A stretch of DNA of 64,000 nucleotides from Klebsormidium nitens (taxonomy: Eukaryota; Streptophyta; Klebsormidiophyceae; Klebsormidiales; Klebsormidiaceae): assembly GCA_000708835.1 (NCBI GenBank), contig DF236960.1, positions 3,235 to 67,234 of the forward strand, read 5' to 3'. Made by a program: the position numbers and the translations under genes. The notes beneath the pieces were generated by a model. It was not told the origin of the DNA. It saw nothing but the letters and a program-made list of their open reading frames with translations, and ran no database searches. This document shows, piece after piece, positions 13,001 to 23,900 of this stretch. Within the stretch, counting starts at the first letter, position 1. Each line of letters begins with the position of its first letter.

Positions 13001-13209
13001 TGTAATCGCAACCGATCCACAAACCCTCTCCACCGGTCTCCCTGACTCAAGGTGTGTTTCAACGTGTGGAGGCCCGTTTTCAGATGGACTGGGATGCGAA
13101 ATTTGGGACTTTCAAGAAAGCGGGGGGACATGGTCCCCGCTGGGACCTTCCGGGGGGTGAGATCGACCATGAAATGAGACCCCCCCTGCTTCTCCTCAAG
13201 CGCCCCCAT
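10067..13209 (-). CDS. Unknown single-pass membrane, coiled-coil protein (5 exons, 224 aa)
   Basis: Exons in coding order: 13209-13000, 12580-12416, 11194-11119, 10679-10583, 10193-10067. Every junction is GT-AG on the minus strand and the phases (0, 0, 1, 2) join to 225 codons with a stop at 10067-10069. No family is recognised. Visible: a 70-residue basic N-terminus containing MVDLTPRKVPAGTMSPRF; one hydrophobic segment VLCVLVVLAMSGVTLWMV at about 71-88; a Gln/Leu/Glu-rich heptad-like stretch (EYRRQVEQLQLQLENQ) around 130-145; and a C-terminal His/aromatic tail with FYKGQHAHGQHWSHED. The layout suggests a type II or tail-facing membrane protein with oligomerising coil. Exon 1 could begin at 13209 or at an internal ATG at about 13170. 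An alternative acceptor at 10763 would add 28 in-frame residues. Support is splice and phase consistency, not homology. Confidence 0.55.
10684..10763 (-). repeat. 84-bp in-frame duplicate of exon-4 start
   Basis: Read on the minus strand, TTTGCAGATGGATTGCTCAA at 10763 repeats TTTGCAGATGGTTTGATAAA at 10679, the acceptor and first codons of exon 4 of the minus-strand gene. The offset is exactly 84 bp and the frame is open from one copy through the other, so either AG could be used; the upper one adds 28 residues. Confidence 0.6.
12100..12310 (-). repeat. Two degraded copies of the exon-2 3' half
   Basis: Exon 2 of the minus-strand gene ends with TGTGCAGAGACGTCGAGGAA and a GTGAGC donor. Copies are seen at about 12258-12300 (GTGCAGAGACATCGGGAATG, donor kept) and about 12108-12190 (GTGCAGAGACGTCTGAGAAT, donor lost). 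Units are about 150 bp apart. Neither copy completes the frame; they look like decaying tandem duplicates. Confidence 0.55.
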
Positions 13210-15308
13210 GCTGCCGTCGCTGCAATCTGCTTTTGTGTGTCTGCTCTAGCAACCTGCTCTAACGTTGGTGTAGTCCAGTTTTACTGCTGAGTCAAAGAAG
13301 ATCTGGCAATTGACTTCCCGAGCAGGCCAAGGGGTTATCGTACACTTGGTTTCTCACCCCAAGTTGCTCAAAGCTGCTTTCTCACCCGCTTCTGTTGTCT
13401 AAAACTCCCGTCTCCGTTTGCCAACTCATGATGGCGTTGTAGATCTAGAGGGCATGCTCAGTTTCCATAAGCGGCTTTTCATCGCTTATGCTTTTATGCA
13501 TCAATCCTGTATGCTCGAATGCTTCAGAAGCTTGAAGCGTGCAGCACAGATGCCCGGCGCATGGTCCAAAAAGGAAACCTCCCTCGTATGCAGCAGCTCC
13601 CTCTTCCGTGTACAAATGTCGAAGCATTTATGGTGTTTTTAAAAGGCTCCCAATAACAAGTAGCTCAAATAGATCCTCCTGTCTCGCAATCCGATCCTCA
13701 GCAGGGATTCCTGACTGAATCTTACGTCGCTAGATTTCCACCTGCATTGCTTCTCTGCTGCTCTCTGAATCCAGAACTTCCTGTGAGGTCCGTTGCAAGC
13801 AGCGCAATGCGATTCCCAATGTTCAGAGCTCTACGTTGCAAAGGTAAAGCGTCGCGCTTTTCCGCAGCGCCTTGTTTGCTGGCACCAGCTCCTGAGCAAA
13901 TGTGATGATGCACAATGTTCACTTCATTGTTCACACATTGACCTTTAAGCAGTAATCCAACCTTAGCCTAGGCGGTTGCTTCATAATGCAACTAGCGTAT
14001 GGTCTCTTTCAATATCCTAGATGTACGGTATGTACCAGACGCTCAACGGCGGACTAGGACTAAGTCTCATTGTGATGTCCTCAGCTCTGCCTTTAGAAGG
14101 GCCTATAGGCTTATAGGCCTGTAGGCTTACATTTGACCTAGGTTCTAGTGTACATATCAAGGTCTTGCTCTATTAGGATCTAGGGTACCTATCATACGAT
14201 AGACCTGTACTTGGTACTCCTGCAGTACATAGCCTGCAGCAGCAGCGCAGACCACGCGGCAGTACCTGCCAGGTACGCCACAGGCGCTTTTCGCCCGTAT
14301 TCTGACACGTTTGCAACGGCTGACGCCATTGTGGTGCTTGGGGGGCGCGCGCACAGAGTAAAGTTTGTCCAATACGCTGTACGGCGGAGCTCCGATCTTC
14401 CACTGTAGGAACCCCGCCGAGACCCGGAAGCCCTACAGCGTTATCAGATTAGGTGCAGGCGCGGCGGTCAGCGGCCGCGCAGCCTGCGCGGAAACTTGGA
14501 ACCATTGTACAAATAGGGGATCTACTGTGGGTCTAGTACTGTAGACTCCGAGTCCATGCAGTACTAATGTTGATCAAACGTAGTCAGTATCTAGGCACGA
14601 GTACAGGTGCCAGGTGGTACTACCTAGATACATACACCTAGTAGTAGTAATAGTACCGGTACATAGAAGATCGAACTTCTGCTCCATTGGAAAGGTCCTG
14701 GAAAGGTCATCTGTCCACAGGACGCTTTTTAGCTTCGACGAACCCAATGTTGTGAGCACTCTCTCGATGCAGAACTTTCAGCAGCAGGTGGTCCGGGTCA
14801 AGATTGCTGACCTTCAATGCGTAATGAAATAACATCGACTGAAAGAGCATAAGGGGAGGGCCAGTACTTGTCTCACTCTTCGATCATAGTATGCCTAGTA
14901 ACTTGAATATCTGAACGAATAAAGTATCGATAGCAGGCGAGCATAGTATTAAGTTCCTGCGAATGCTGACCGCTCATTCTATAGTGGAGCCAAGTGACGC
15001 TCACAGCAACAGAACAGTCAGACCAGTAATATTGGGGCACAGAGATTGTGAGGTGCCCAGCAAGACGCTGTGCTTCACTGACGTGTTCAATGCAGGGACG
15101 TCTGTTTGTCTGTTCACTGCTGAATAAACCTAGAGCACACCTTTCGGGCTGAAGTTATAGACCAAACCTTCAGACAGCACTTGCAGCTATCACTTCAGGC
15201 CGTCAAGTTGGCCCTGAGACACTAGAGCTAGCCCCCTGTGTTGAACCTCTGAGTCGACACCATCTCAGATATTTCAGAGAGCGTTTTTCGTGTTTCTAAT
15301 CGAGGTCA
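13210..15308. other. Intergenic region with GTAC-rich short inverted repeats
   Basis: No exon is supported. About 14080-14660 is rich in GTAC, CTAG and AGGCCT-like words with small hairpins such as TATCTAGG at 14588 pairing with CCTAGATA at about 14629. No coding capacity, tRNA or TIR element of clear boundaries was seen. Confidence 0.4.
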
Positions 15309-15316
15309 TTATATAG
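15309..15316 (+). promoter_or_regulatory. Possible TATA box
   Basis: TTATATAG lies 57-64 bp upstream of the ATG at 15373, followed by a G-rich run. The distance suits a core promoter with a leader of roughly 30 bases. This is position and motif only. Confidence 0.35.
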
Positions 15317-15372
15317 GGGGCGGGAGCTGAAAACGGTAGGCTTCATAGCCCCTGATCTAGGGAAGGCGAGCG

Positions 15373-17700
15373 ATGGCGTTTTGTAGAGGAAGGGATAGAA
15401 GGTCTTTGTCATCTGTCAGATGCGCGAGACTGCCCCAGTTTTGCTGCAGATCGAGGGACTTCTGGATGATTGGTCTGGTGGTGCTCCTGAGCGCTGCAGC
15501 AGGAAGCAAGCCAGTCGAGGCAAGCCCCGCGCGCCGCCTGCAAGTCCCAAGGGATGCGTTTCTACCAAGCATGGAAACACTTACACAGCCAATCAACCCG
15601 GAAGAGAGCTTGTCACAGGGGAATGTTGAGGTTAGCGTCAACAGTGTTGAGAGCAGCAAAGAATTGAGCCTGGCTGTAGAAGAGACGCATAGAAGCGCAG
15701 TAGTCAACGAGGAAACGCTTGTAAACACAGCCGTTGATAGAGGGCTGCCCGCGATCGCAGCCGTTGATGGGGAAGTGCCCACAAGCACAGCTGTTGATAA
15801 CACGGTAGAAGCATTCCACCTAGAAGAGGAAACGACAGCTGCGCCTGCGGACGGCAGTATACCATTGCTTTCCTCAGAAACGTCTAGTCAAGAGCATCTC
15901 GAAGGCATAGCCTCTAGCGACGTCACAGTTGAGGGGACAAGTGATCTGACGCCCGCTGCAAAGTCCAAAATTTTTGCCGAGGTGGCAAGGGACGCGTCCG
16001 CCGATCCAGAGGCGAGTCAATCAGCTGTAGCGAACAGTCCAGACAGCCTTGACACAACGGGGGAAGCTGCGTTAACGCCTGAGCTGGCGGATGGCGCAAC
16101 GGTGTCAGTACAGAAGGGGGAGAGCTCAGCTGGCGCCATCCAGGAGGAGCTCCAGGACCAGGTGAGAAGGTCGGGTTATAGCATGGTTAGTTTTTTACTT
16201 ATCGTCGAAGGATACTAGTGTAAGCTGTTAGCTAAAACTCATGCATGGCCTACGAAAACGTATTCATCCAAGCTGTGGTACAGTCAAGGGCGCCTGAAGT
16301 GTTCGCCAGTGAGTGAGCAAATATAGAGGACTTTTAAAGCAAAGGCTTCGCAACCAGCTGATGAGCAACTGAACCCACATCGTTAAAAGGATAATGCTCA
16401 ATGTATTCAAGAATGACGTCGCATGTTAATGCTGGCAGCAGCTTAACCTGGTTGAATGTGCTGGGCAGAAGAAACCGAAGAACTCATCAGATGCTCGATC
16501 TTCAGCACTCTCTTTGGACGGTCAAGTCCACTTCTTCATAACAGTCATCTAACACCAAAAAAGGTGAACCGCTGTGTGTTGTTATCTTCTGTGTCTTTTG
16601 AGCAGTCAAATGACGAGACCGTCTCGAACATCTTTGGCAGAGATGTAAGTTCCTATCTTGATAGCATGGCCGTTTCACCCGTCTCGAGATAGTCCTGGTC
16701 TGCATATAAGTCCCCGTTCTCATGCGCTGACTTGAAAGTTGTTCGGTAGGAGCTCAAGGCTGAAGAAACTGGTCCTCGAAAGTTCCGTCATACGAGCAGA
16801 CGTCCTTTCGACGTGTTGCCCACTGAATGTTACAAGAAAACGCTGTCGGATTCTTTTGGCTTCCGGGATCACAACACCTTTTGGAGCAGAAGTCCTCCCC
16901 GGCGGAACGCGTTTTGAATTTCTCTTGGTCACTGATAGAGGTACCTCGCGCCCCTCGGTGGACGAAAGGAGTTGAGCCGAAAATCAATCCGCGCCCTTCT
17001 CAGTAAGGCCGCGTTGATGGTAGCCTTTCAGGAAAGCAGAATGTTGAATGGGAATTGTTGTTTCTGCTCTCGGAGGGAAAGCCGATCTTTGGTCAAACGG
17101 TGCCACGTTACCTCGTCGAAGTCGCTCCCCTGTGTGCAGCAAGGCATTCCGAACCCAATCGGGACCGCATCGAGACGACGTCTACGGCTTTGACAAAATG
17201 ACTTTCGTACGGCGGCTCATTTTTCCATTATAAGCTCGCGCCCAGATGGGTCCGACACCACAAGGCAGAACCGTGCAAGAAAAGGCGCCCCCTTTTACCT
17301 CTTGCAGGACCTTTCCGCGAACAATCTCCAGATCAGCACTTCGTACAACGGCCCCTTCGACGAGGACGCGTTCACACTGGCCGAGGCAGAGGACGTCGAG
17401 GAGTGGGGTGAATTCTTGGTCGACGAGAAGATCGCGGAAGAGTTCCTCGGGAAGAACTGGCGCCAGCACTACGACGACATAAGCGCGGAGTTTCTGTTGT
17501 CCGAGGATGCGAACCGGGCCGAGTTGGCTGGTGTGAATACTCCACAAGAGGGCACTGGAAGTGGAGAAGGGACTGATGTGAATAGCCTCGGAGAAGCCGG
17601 GAGTAATGAGGATGTGGGTCGCCCGGGGGAACGGGTGACCCGGAGAGCGCTTTTGAGATTCAGGGACCGGTTGAGCGGAGGAAGCGAAGGAGGGAAGTAA
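15373..17700 (+). CDS. Secreted or anchored acidic low-complexity protein (3 exons, 406 aa)
   Basis: Exons 15373-16161, 16606-16644 and 17308-17700; all junctions phase 0 with good GT-AG sites. Family not recognised. After about 30 basic, Cys-containing residues comes a hydrophobic segment, FWMIGLVVLLSAAAG, which reads as a signal peptide or anchor. The rest of exon 1 is Ser/Thr/Glu/Ala-rich and disordered-looking, with a roughly 10-residue degenerate repeat (TAVDRGLPAI, AAVDGEVPTS, TAVDNTVEAF) coded by a 30-bp DNA repeat at about 15727-15815. The last exon is acidic (DEDAFTLAEAEDVEEWGEFL) and ends in a basic tail. The 13-residue middle exon is the weakest call. An extra exon between 16644 and 17308 cannot be excluded: an open frame begins after an AG at about 16748 but has no good donor. 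Confidence 0.5.
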
Positions 17701-20700
17701 GAAAACGAGTTGACGAAGTCGCGTAGGTCCGGAAACTTTCTGGTCAGAATGCCAGAGACGTTCGAAGCTGAGTCGCAGCCTCGATACATGCGTCACATGC
17801 GTGGAAACCTCGTCCATGATCCGTCCAAGGATGTATCAACTTGGCAAAGTCGGGGTATAGTGAAACGTCTTGCAGATGCGTCCCAAAGCTCTGGAGGTGT
17901 AGAAGGTTTCTGGATTAAATCGAAGCTGACTTTAACGGTCCGAGCAAGTCAGTGTGGAAAGCGGGGCGACGTCAGGCCCAATGGCGACGGAGCGAAGTTG
18001 CAAGCCAGCATAGCTGAGTATAGTCACTAAGCAGCGCCCAGGAGATAGACGGCGGCCGCCCAACCAATCAGGTATCGACGTGCTTATGTATGTAAAAATA
18101 ATCTGCAATCGTGCAACGGTAAGTCTGCTTGTCAAGAATCCATGATGCCTTTCGAAACCGCTGATGAATAGCTATACTACAAGGCTGGTCAGCCTTGCCT
18201 CATTGTGTTTAGTAGCAGAGAGCCCACAAACGTCACGGCTGGTTCAGGGTCTGCCAATGACATACGTATACGGCCCTGAAACCACGTGCCTATAGTGAAC
18301 CGCCGGGTGCGATGCCTCTTTCTGTTGCCATTTTCTCGACCAGAGGACCTCGTTTAAGAAGATGGCACTGGCCCGCTTGACTGGTGAAAGGGCAAGTTAC
18401 AATTTCCCAGTCAAAAGACTTCCCTCATCGGCCCTGGAACCGAAATCTTGGCATCGGCAGTTTCCAATTTTTGAGACCAGGAATCTGGCATCTCTAAGGA
18501 CTTTGGCATCTCTAACTTTCAGAAACTAAAAATCTGGCATCCAGAAGTTCTCCAAAATCTGAGAGCTTTTTCCAACATTTTAGAGGCTTATTTTTAGGAA
18601 TCTGGCATTCTTGGATCTTAGGAATCTGGAATTTCAGCTTATTTGAGGCCCGCAATCTGGGATTTCCAAACCCAAAAAATGCCGGTTCCAGGGCCAACCC
18701 TCATGCTGAAAGTCGACATCATGGACAAGAGACTCTCAGAGCCTGAACTTCGAGGTGCAGTCAAAGTCCCAACATTGCTGACTTGACGGCGCGTTAAACG
18801 TACCGCGGAACTTAAAACTGGAAAATCGACAAGATTGCTGGACGTTTCAACGTTTGACTTATGGAAGAGACGTACCTCCGCACACTGCACTCGGTGCAGT
18901 GGTCGTACGTGAAAGGTTTCGATCACCTCGTCCGCATCAGATCATATCATGCAAAATGAGTTCGGGCGCCACATTGCAGATACCTGGCCCGGCCCGTTTA
19001 ACTTTGACGCGCAACGACTCAAGATTATACGTCATACACTGGTCAATTCGGCTAGCTCTGGCCAGTAGTCGAAGGCTTCGATCAAAAGTGTCGTAAAGCT
19101 TTGATCATTGAGCGAACGGATCAAGTACAGGTGGCGGCGCTCCCATTGGCCCGGACATTGACTCAGCGACGCTTCCAATCTGACATGATTACTCATTCTG
19201 AGCGAAAATAGCGGCCGGCGAGACCAAGTGTCAATTCGAATACACTGTATCACCCACGAATCAGCCGGGACCAGCTATTTTCCCCACATTTTCCCCTGCC
19301 GGATCCGCATTTGTAGCAATAATTAAAGCAATTCCCTAGCAAGGTTCTGATCCCGTTCTGATATCAACCGAAGGGCCTGGGACCTGCAGGGGCGCCGAAC
19401 TGTCAAAGTAAGGTGCAAGGGTATAGCTTACAATCATGTGCGCCAGCTGGCATCCTCGTGAGACACATGCAATGAGGGGACGTATCAATGACGCAAGGCA
19501 TAATGAGAATTCGGTTATTTTCCATGTTATGGACCAAGAAGTGCAGCTTGTGAATTGGGAGCTGCCAGTACGCGCTTTCCTCGCTATTAAATCGATTTGA
19601 AGGTGGTTGGAAGTTGAAACACGTCCAGACTGTTGAACTGGAACTTCCCCGGCGGGCCGACTGCTATGCATGCGGCCGGAGGCGCGATGACGTCGCGGCC
19701 GCGTCACCATCCTAGTTGCTCAGTTCCCGGCTTTCTGCGCGGCCGCGCTGGCCGGCAGCACGGTTCAATTGCATGACCGTATGATGACGCCGTACGGCAC
19801 GGCCGCCCGAGGTTTTAGGCGGTTTTGTGCATGCATGGTTTGCGCAACGTACCGGTACGATGAGATTCGTGAATTTCATAAACTGAACTGACGACGTCAA
19901 AAGTGGGAAGTACATCTGGGAAAGCGTATTCAAGCCGTCCGATCGACCATCGGTGAGCTTTTATGACGTCGCCCTGCTTTTTGAGATCCTCCGGCAGTTG
20001 CGGAATCTCTAATTTGAACCTCAGGGCCCCAGGCAGTTGTAAATGACGACGAATCATTGGGCGCGTGTCAGACTCTTGCACAGCAGTGAGCACTGGTAAA
20101 ATTCTTCCCTATGTGAGGCTATATCACCTCTTTTTAACAGGCAAGTGTCGCAAGATTTGGGTAATCGGGGTGCTTGAAACAAGCCCTAACCCAAATGCTT
20201 TAACGTGCTCTTAGTACCGGGCCCAGCCGACGAGAGCCAAACTATAATTCTAACCCTTCCCGTCTCCCGGGCATATCTAAGGTCAGACGGCACTTTTAAA
20301 AGTACGTTCCACGAGAGTCGAGAGTGTTCCGATTCCTCTGCCTCTGCCAGGCTGTCTGAGCCTGTCTCAGTCTGGCCGGGCAGGGTTTGCAGATTGTTGA
20401 GCAGATTGCAGGCTGTCGGTTGTTGCCATGTCGGTGAACATTGTCTCCGTTCAGTGCGAAATGGTTTCTTCTTGAAAGCCCTCAAGCTTTGACTTCAAGT
20501 TCAAGGAGAGCTCTCGAAATTTTGCCGGATGGCAGCTCTGAACCAGCTGGAGCTGCTGAACAGGCAAAGTGCCCGTTTGAGACGAGGAGCCGGCAAGGGA
20601 AACCTTTTTCCCCAGCTTGCAGTTGATTACATCGTAGACAGGAAAGCTTTGAGAAGGATCGGCTGGGCACAGCAAGGATCTGTCAAACGGGTTAGTGATC

Positions 20701-20924
20701 CAGGCTGCATTTGCAATGCTACACACTGGAGGAGTTTCTGAAGCATGTAGATAGTGACATCTGGCAGCAAATTCTAACGAAAGCTGAGTGTGTACACGTG
20801 ACACGACGATATCAAGAATCGCTTTTGTTCAAAGGCAGGGGCTCCATTATCACAATAAACCCCAACATCTGTCGCACTCCGCATAAAGTATCTTCCAAAC
20901 CACCGTGTTTTTCCCTGAACAACC
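17701..20924. other. Intergenic region upstream of the GDSL gene
   Basis: No exon with splice and phase support is seen on either strand. A degenerate AATCTGGCAT-type repeat occupies 18440-18680. Several NotI-type GCGGCCGC sites (near 18050, 19690, 19738) interrupt otherwise unremarkable DNA. The last few hundred bases should include the GDSL promoter, with no recognisable TATA box. Confidence 0.45.
18440..18680. repeat. Degenerate AATCTGGCAT interspersed repeat
   Basis: At least six variants of AATCTGGCAT or TTTGGCATCT occur in about 200 bp (for example at 18482, 18505, 18532, 18598, 18624, 18653), spaced irregularly at roughly 20-60 bp. There is no coding or RNA context. Confidence 0.45.
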
Positions 20925-23900
20925 ATGGTTCCTAAAGTAAGCATCGCAGCTTTGATTCTTGTCCTCGTCACAAGTCTCTTTGGCCCAGCAAGCACGTTGC
21001 CAAACCGGGAGCTCCTAGCCGACGTTAGCTTCCCCACGGGCAGCGCACCCAGTCTCCTCTCCACCAACGCTTTCCAGTCTGCATCGGGACCTCCCTACTC
21101 TCTCTACCCCAGTGTCCCCGCATTGTTTTCCTTCGGTGATGGGGGCCAAGATGTTGGAAACGTGCTTTACCTGGGACATGACAACTCAACCAAGCATTAC
21201 CCCTTTGGGACCAGCTTCTACAACCTGACGGGGCGGTTCAGCGACGGCCGCGTTTTTGCAGATTTCTTCGGTAAGTCCGTACTTGGATCACTCTTCATGA
21301 TCATCTTTGACTTGTGCTTAGAAGGCTGACCTTCTGTGTGGTTGGGAGTGGACTCAGGTTGTGGACGGTTTGAATTGCCTTCCGACTTTCTTACTGACTG
21401 CGGTGCCAGCGGATTCTCGCCTCTTTCTCTGCTCTTCCTTGTATTTCTGCCACAATCTGCAAAAAGTATTCAAACATTGGCGAATGAAGCGAGTTCAGGA
21501 TTTGGACGTTCTTCTGCAACTGTTTATTGAGCTGGAAACCGTTCCTCTTTTTGGATGTCTTTCTGGATTTTGCAGCGTTCCTGTTTGTTTTCAAGTTCTG
21601 AGGAAGTTTCATTTGCTCCAATTTAAACTCCTCTGGAAGGTTCGTCTAATGTGACTTTTGGACTGGGCGAAAAAGAGAGACACTCCACACATTTGGAATT
21701 CTTTTCATCTGGTACAAATGTCATTGCGTTGCAGAGCACCATTTATGAAGCAATGCGCAGAATGTGAATTCTCAAGCGAGCAGATTCAGGTGGTTCGAGC
21801 TCCCTCTTTCGCATCGCTGGCTTTAGCAAAATGCCCCTTTTGCACGAGCTGTCCCGAAGTCTGGATCATACCAAGTTCTCTGTTTGACTGCTCCCCAGGG
21901 TTTGCCTCCTGGTTTTGTTCTCACTTCCCCCTACAAAGTCAATCTTGATGCACAGAAGTTTGAGCATCAGGCGCGTTTGCTCTTGAACTTGCAGACAAGG
22001 TCGTTGATCTTTGTGGAACCAGCAGCGCACTAGAGACTCAACTGCAATGATGTTTGAAGTTTTTGGGAAATTGAGGACTGTACTGAGGTCCTCAAGTTGC
22101 TGCCTTTGCCAAAGCTTGTCCTGCGGAGATTGTCAACCTACCTAAGCTTCCTTTTCTTGCCAACATTCTCCACATGCACCTCAGAATATCAGCTGGTCTT
22201 GGTTAGCTGCCTCGCTGAAGCACAACCTACTCCTTGCAAGTACTCCGAATGTGTTGCAGGTACTCCGAATGTAACCAAGACAAATCCTCAAAGAAACCCT
22301 GACACAAATTTGCACATTCTGACTGCAAGCGCTAGCACGTCCTTAACTTTGACACAGGATCAAGCATGTAATATCGCCGTGTTGCGCGTCCAACAATAAA
22401 AGGGGAAAAGAGCGAAGGGTTGCAGACCCTCATACAGGTGGTCCATTCCGTGTATTATAAGAGACTCTGTTAAAACATGAGACCTCTAAGCCAGAGCACG
22501 ACTCAAGTGCAAAGCAAACGCGGCTTTCCATTTCTCACAAAATCTGGCTCCCTTACGGATCGAGTCGATCCGCCTCTCCTTCACCTTCAGCCCATCCTCT
22601 TGCCCTGATCTTCAAGCTTGATACTCGCAAGATCCAAAGCAGGTCTCTTTTTTAACCAGTTGCTCAGCAAAGGACTCGCCGTTGTTTGCGGCATCACAGC
22701 TTTCTTTCAAGCCGAGACGTGCTCCTGACGATTGCTCCTGAGAGACCTGAGCCAATTTGTCCTACATTGTGAAGCAAGCAAAAGGAAAGTCTGATTGACA
22801 AATTGTTCTCCTCCCCTTGCAGCGCAAGCATTGGGCCTGCCTTTCCTGACGCCCAGCCTCACGCCGAACGGAAACTTTTACCAAGGCGCCAGCTTTGCCT
22901 CTGCCTCCAGCGGCCGTTTCAATGACACCGGGGACTCGGACGGCTTCCGAGGGATCCCTCTCCTCAAGCAGGTAAGAAGCCTGCATGACATAGTTTTGCG
23001 CTCTCATCCGGGGTTTAGCGGTTCCGAACGTGGACATCGACGTGCATTCAATTGGGGGGGATCCAGCTGAGGCGTGGAGATGGGTTCATTCGGTTCATCC
23101 ATTTGGTTCATCCATTCTGTTCATTTTGTTCATTAATGCAATTACTTCGTTCAAAGGGTTGCCGATCGCTGCCCCCAAAAAAACACCTCCTTCAGCAATC
23201 CTGTGCAAGATGCATCAAACATTGTGATCTTCCTTTGTATTAGGGAGTCCCACCTCAAGCGGATTGGAGAAAATTGGCGTCGTAACTAGCATGTCAGGTC
23301 GTTCCACTGTAGATTCGCCTGGACGTTTGCCCCAGCGTAGAGACGGGATATCGGAAGTTTCACTGTGCGTCGTCAGCATATGCTCTCTTGAATGCGTTCT
23401 TTCTCCTAATCAAGTTTCCACAAAACCCTATGGTTCATTTTGTTGTCTGCCAGTTCCCTGACTGTGTTGCCGTCAATGACTACACATCTGGTCGTCCATT
23501 TGACATGGTTGCAGAATCTTTCTCTGTAGCGCTTTGCTCCCCAAAGTGCTTGCAAGCTTCATGATCTGAACACCGCTCAATGTGGAGATCTCCCTTTACA
23601 AATCTTCCTTTCGTTTCATTCTCTGGCAGCGGGGAGAGCCCATCAATCACGTTTGACCACAGTCTGTGCTTCTAAGACCTCCGTGAATCTTCCTCCCCCC
23701 TCACAGGTCGACAACTTTATCCAGTTCCAAGCAGATGCGAGAGCCTACTGGGCAGGTTTCAACTCGACCTACCCCCCCGAAAGGATCCCCCGTTACCCGA
23801 TGCCGGAGTTTTTCAGCCGGGCGATTTACATGGTCCAGTCAGGGGGAAACGACCTTCTGAATTTCAGGAATCAGGGCTTGACACCAGCGGACATCCCTGC

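Noticed and set aside
16749-16913. Extra exon (ELKAEETG...) in the 15-17 kb gene
   Set aside because: It follows an AG and is open for about 55 codons, but I found no phase-compatible donor before the stop.
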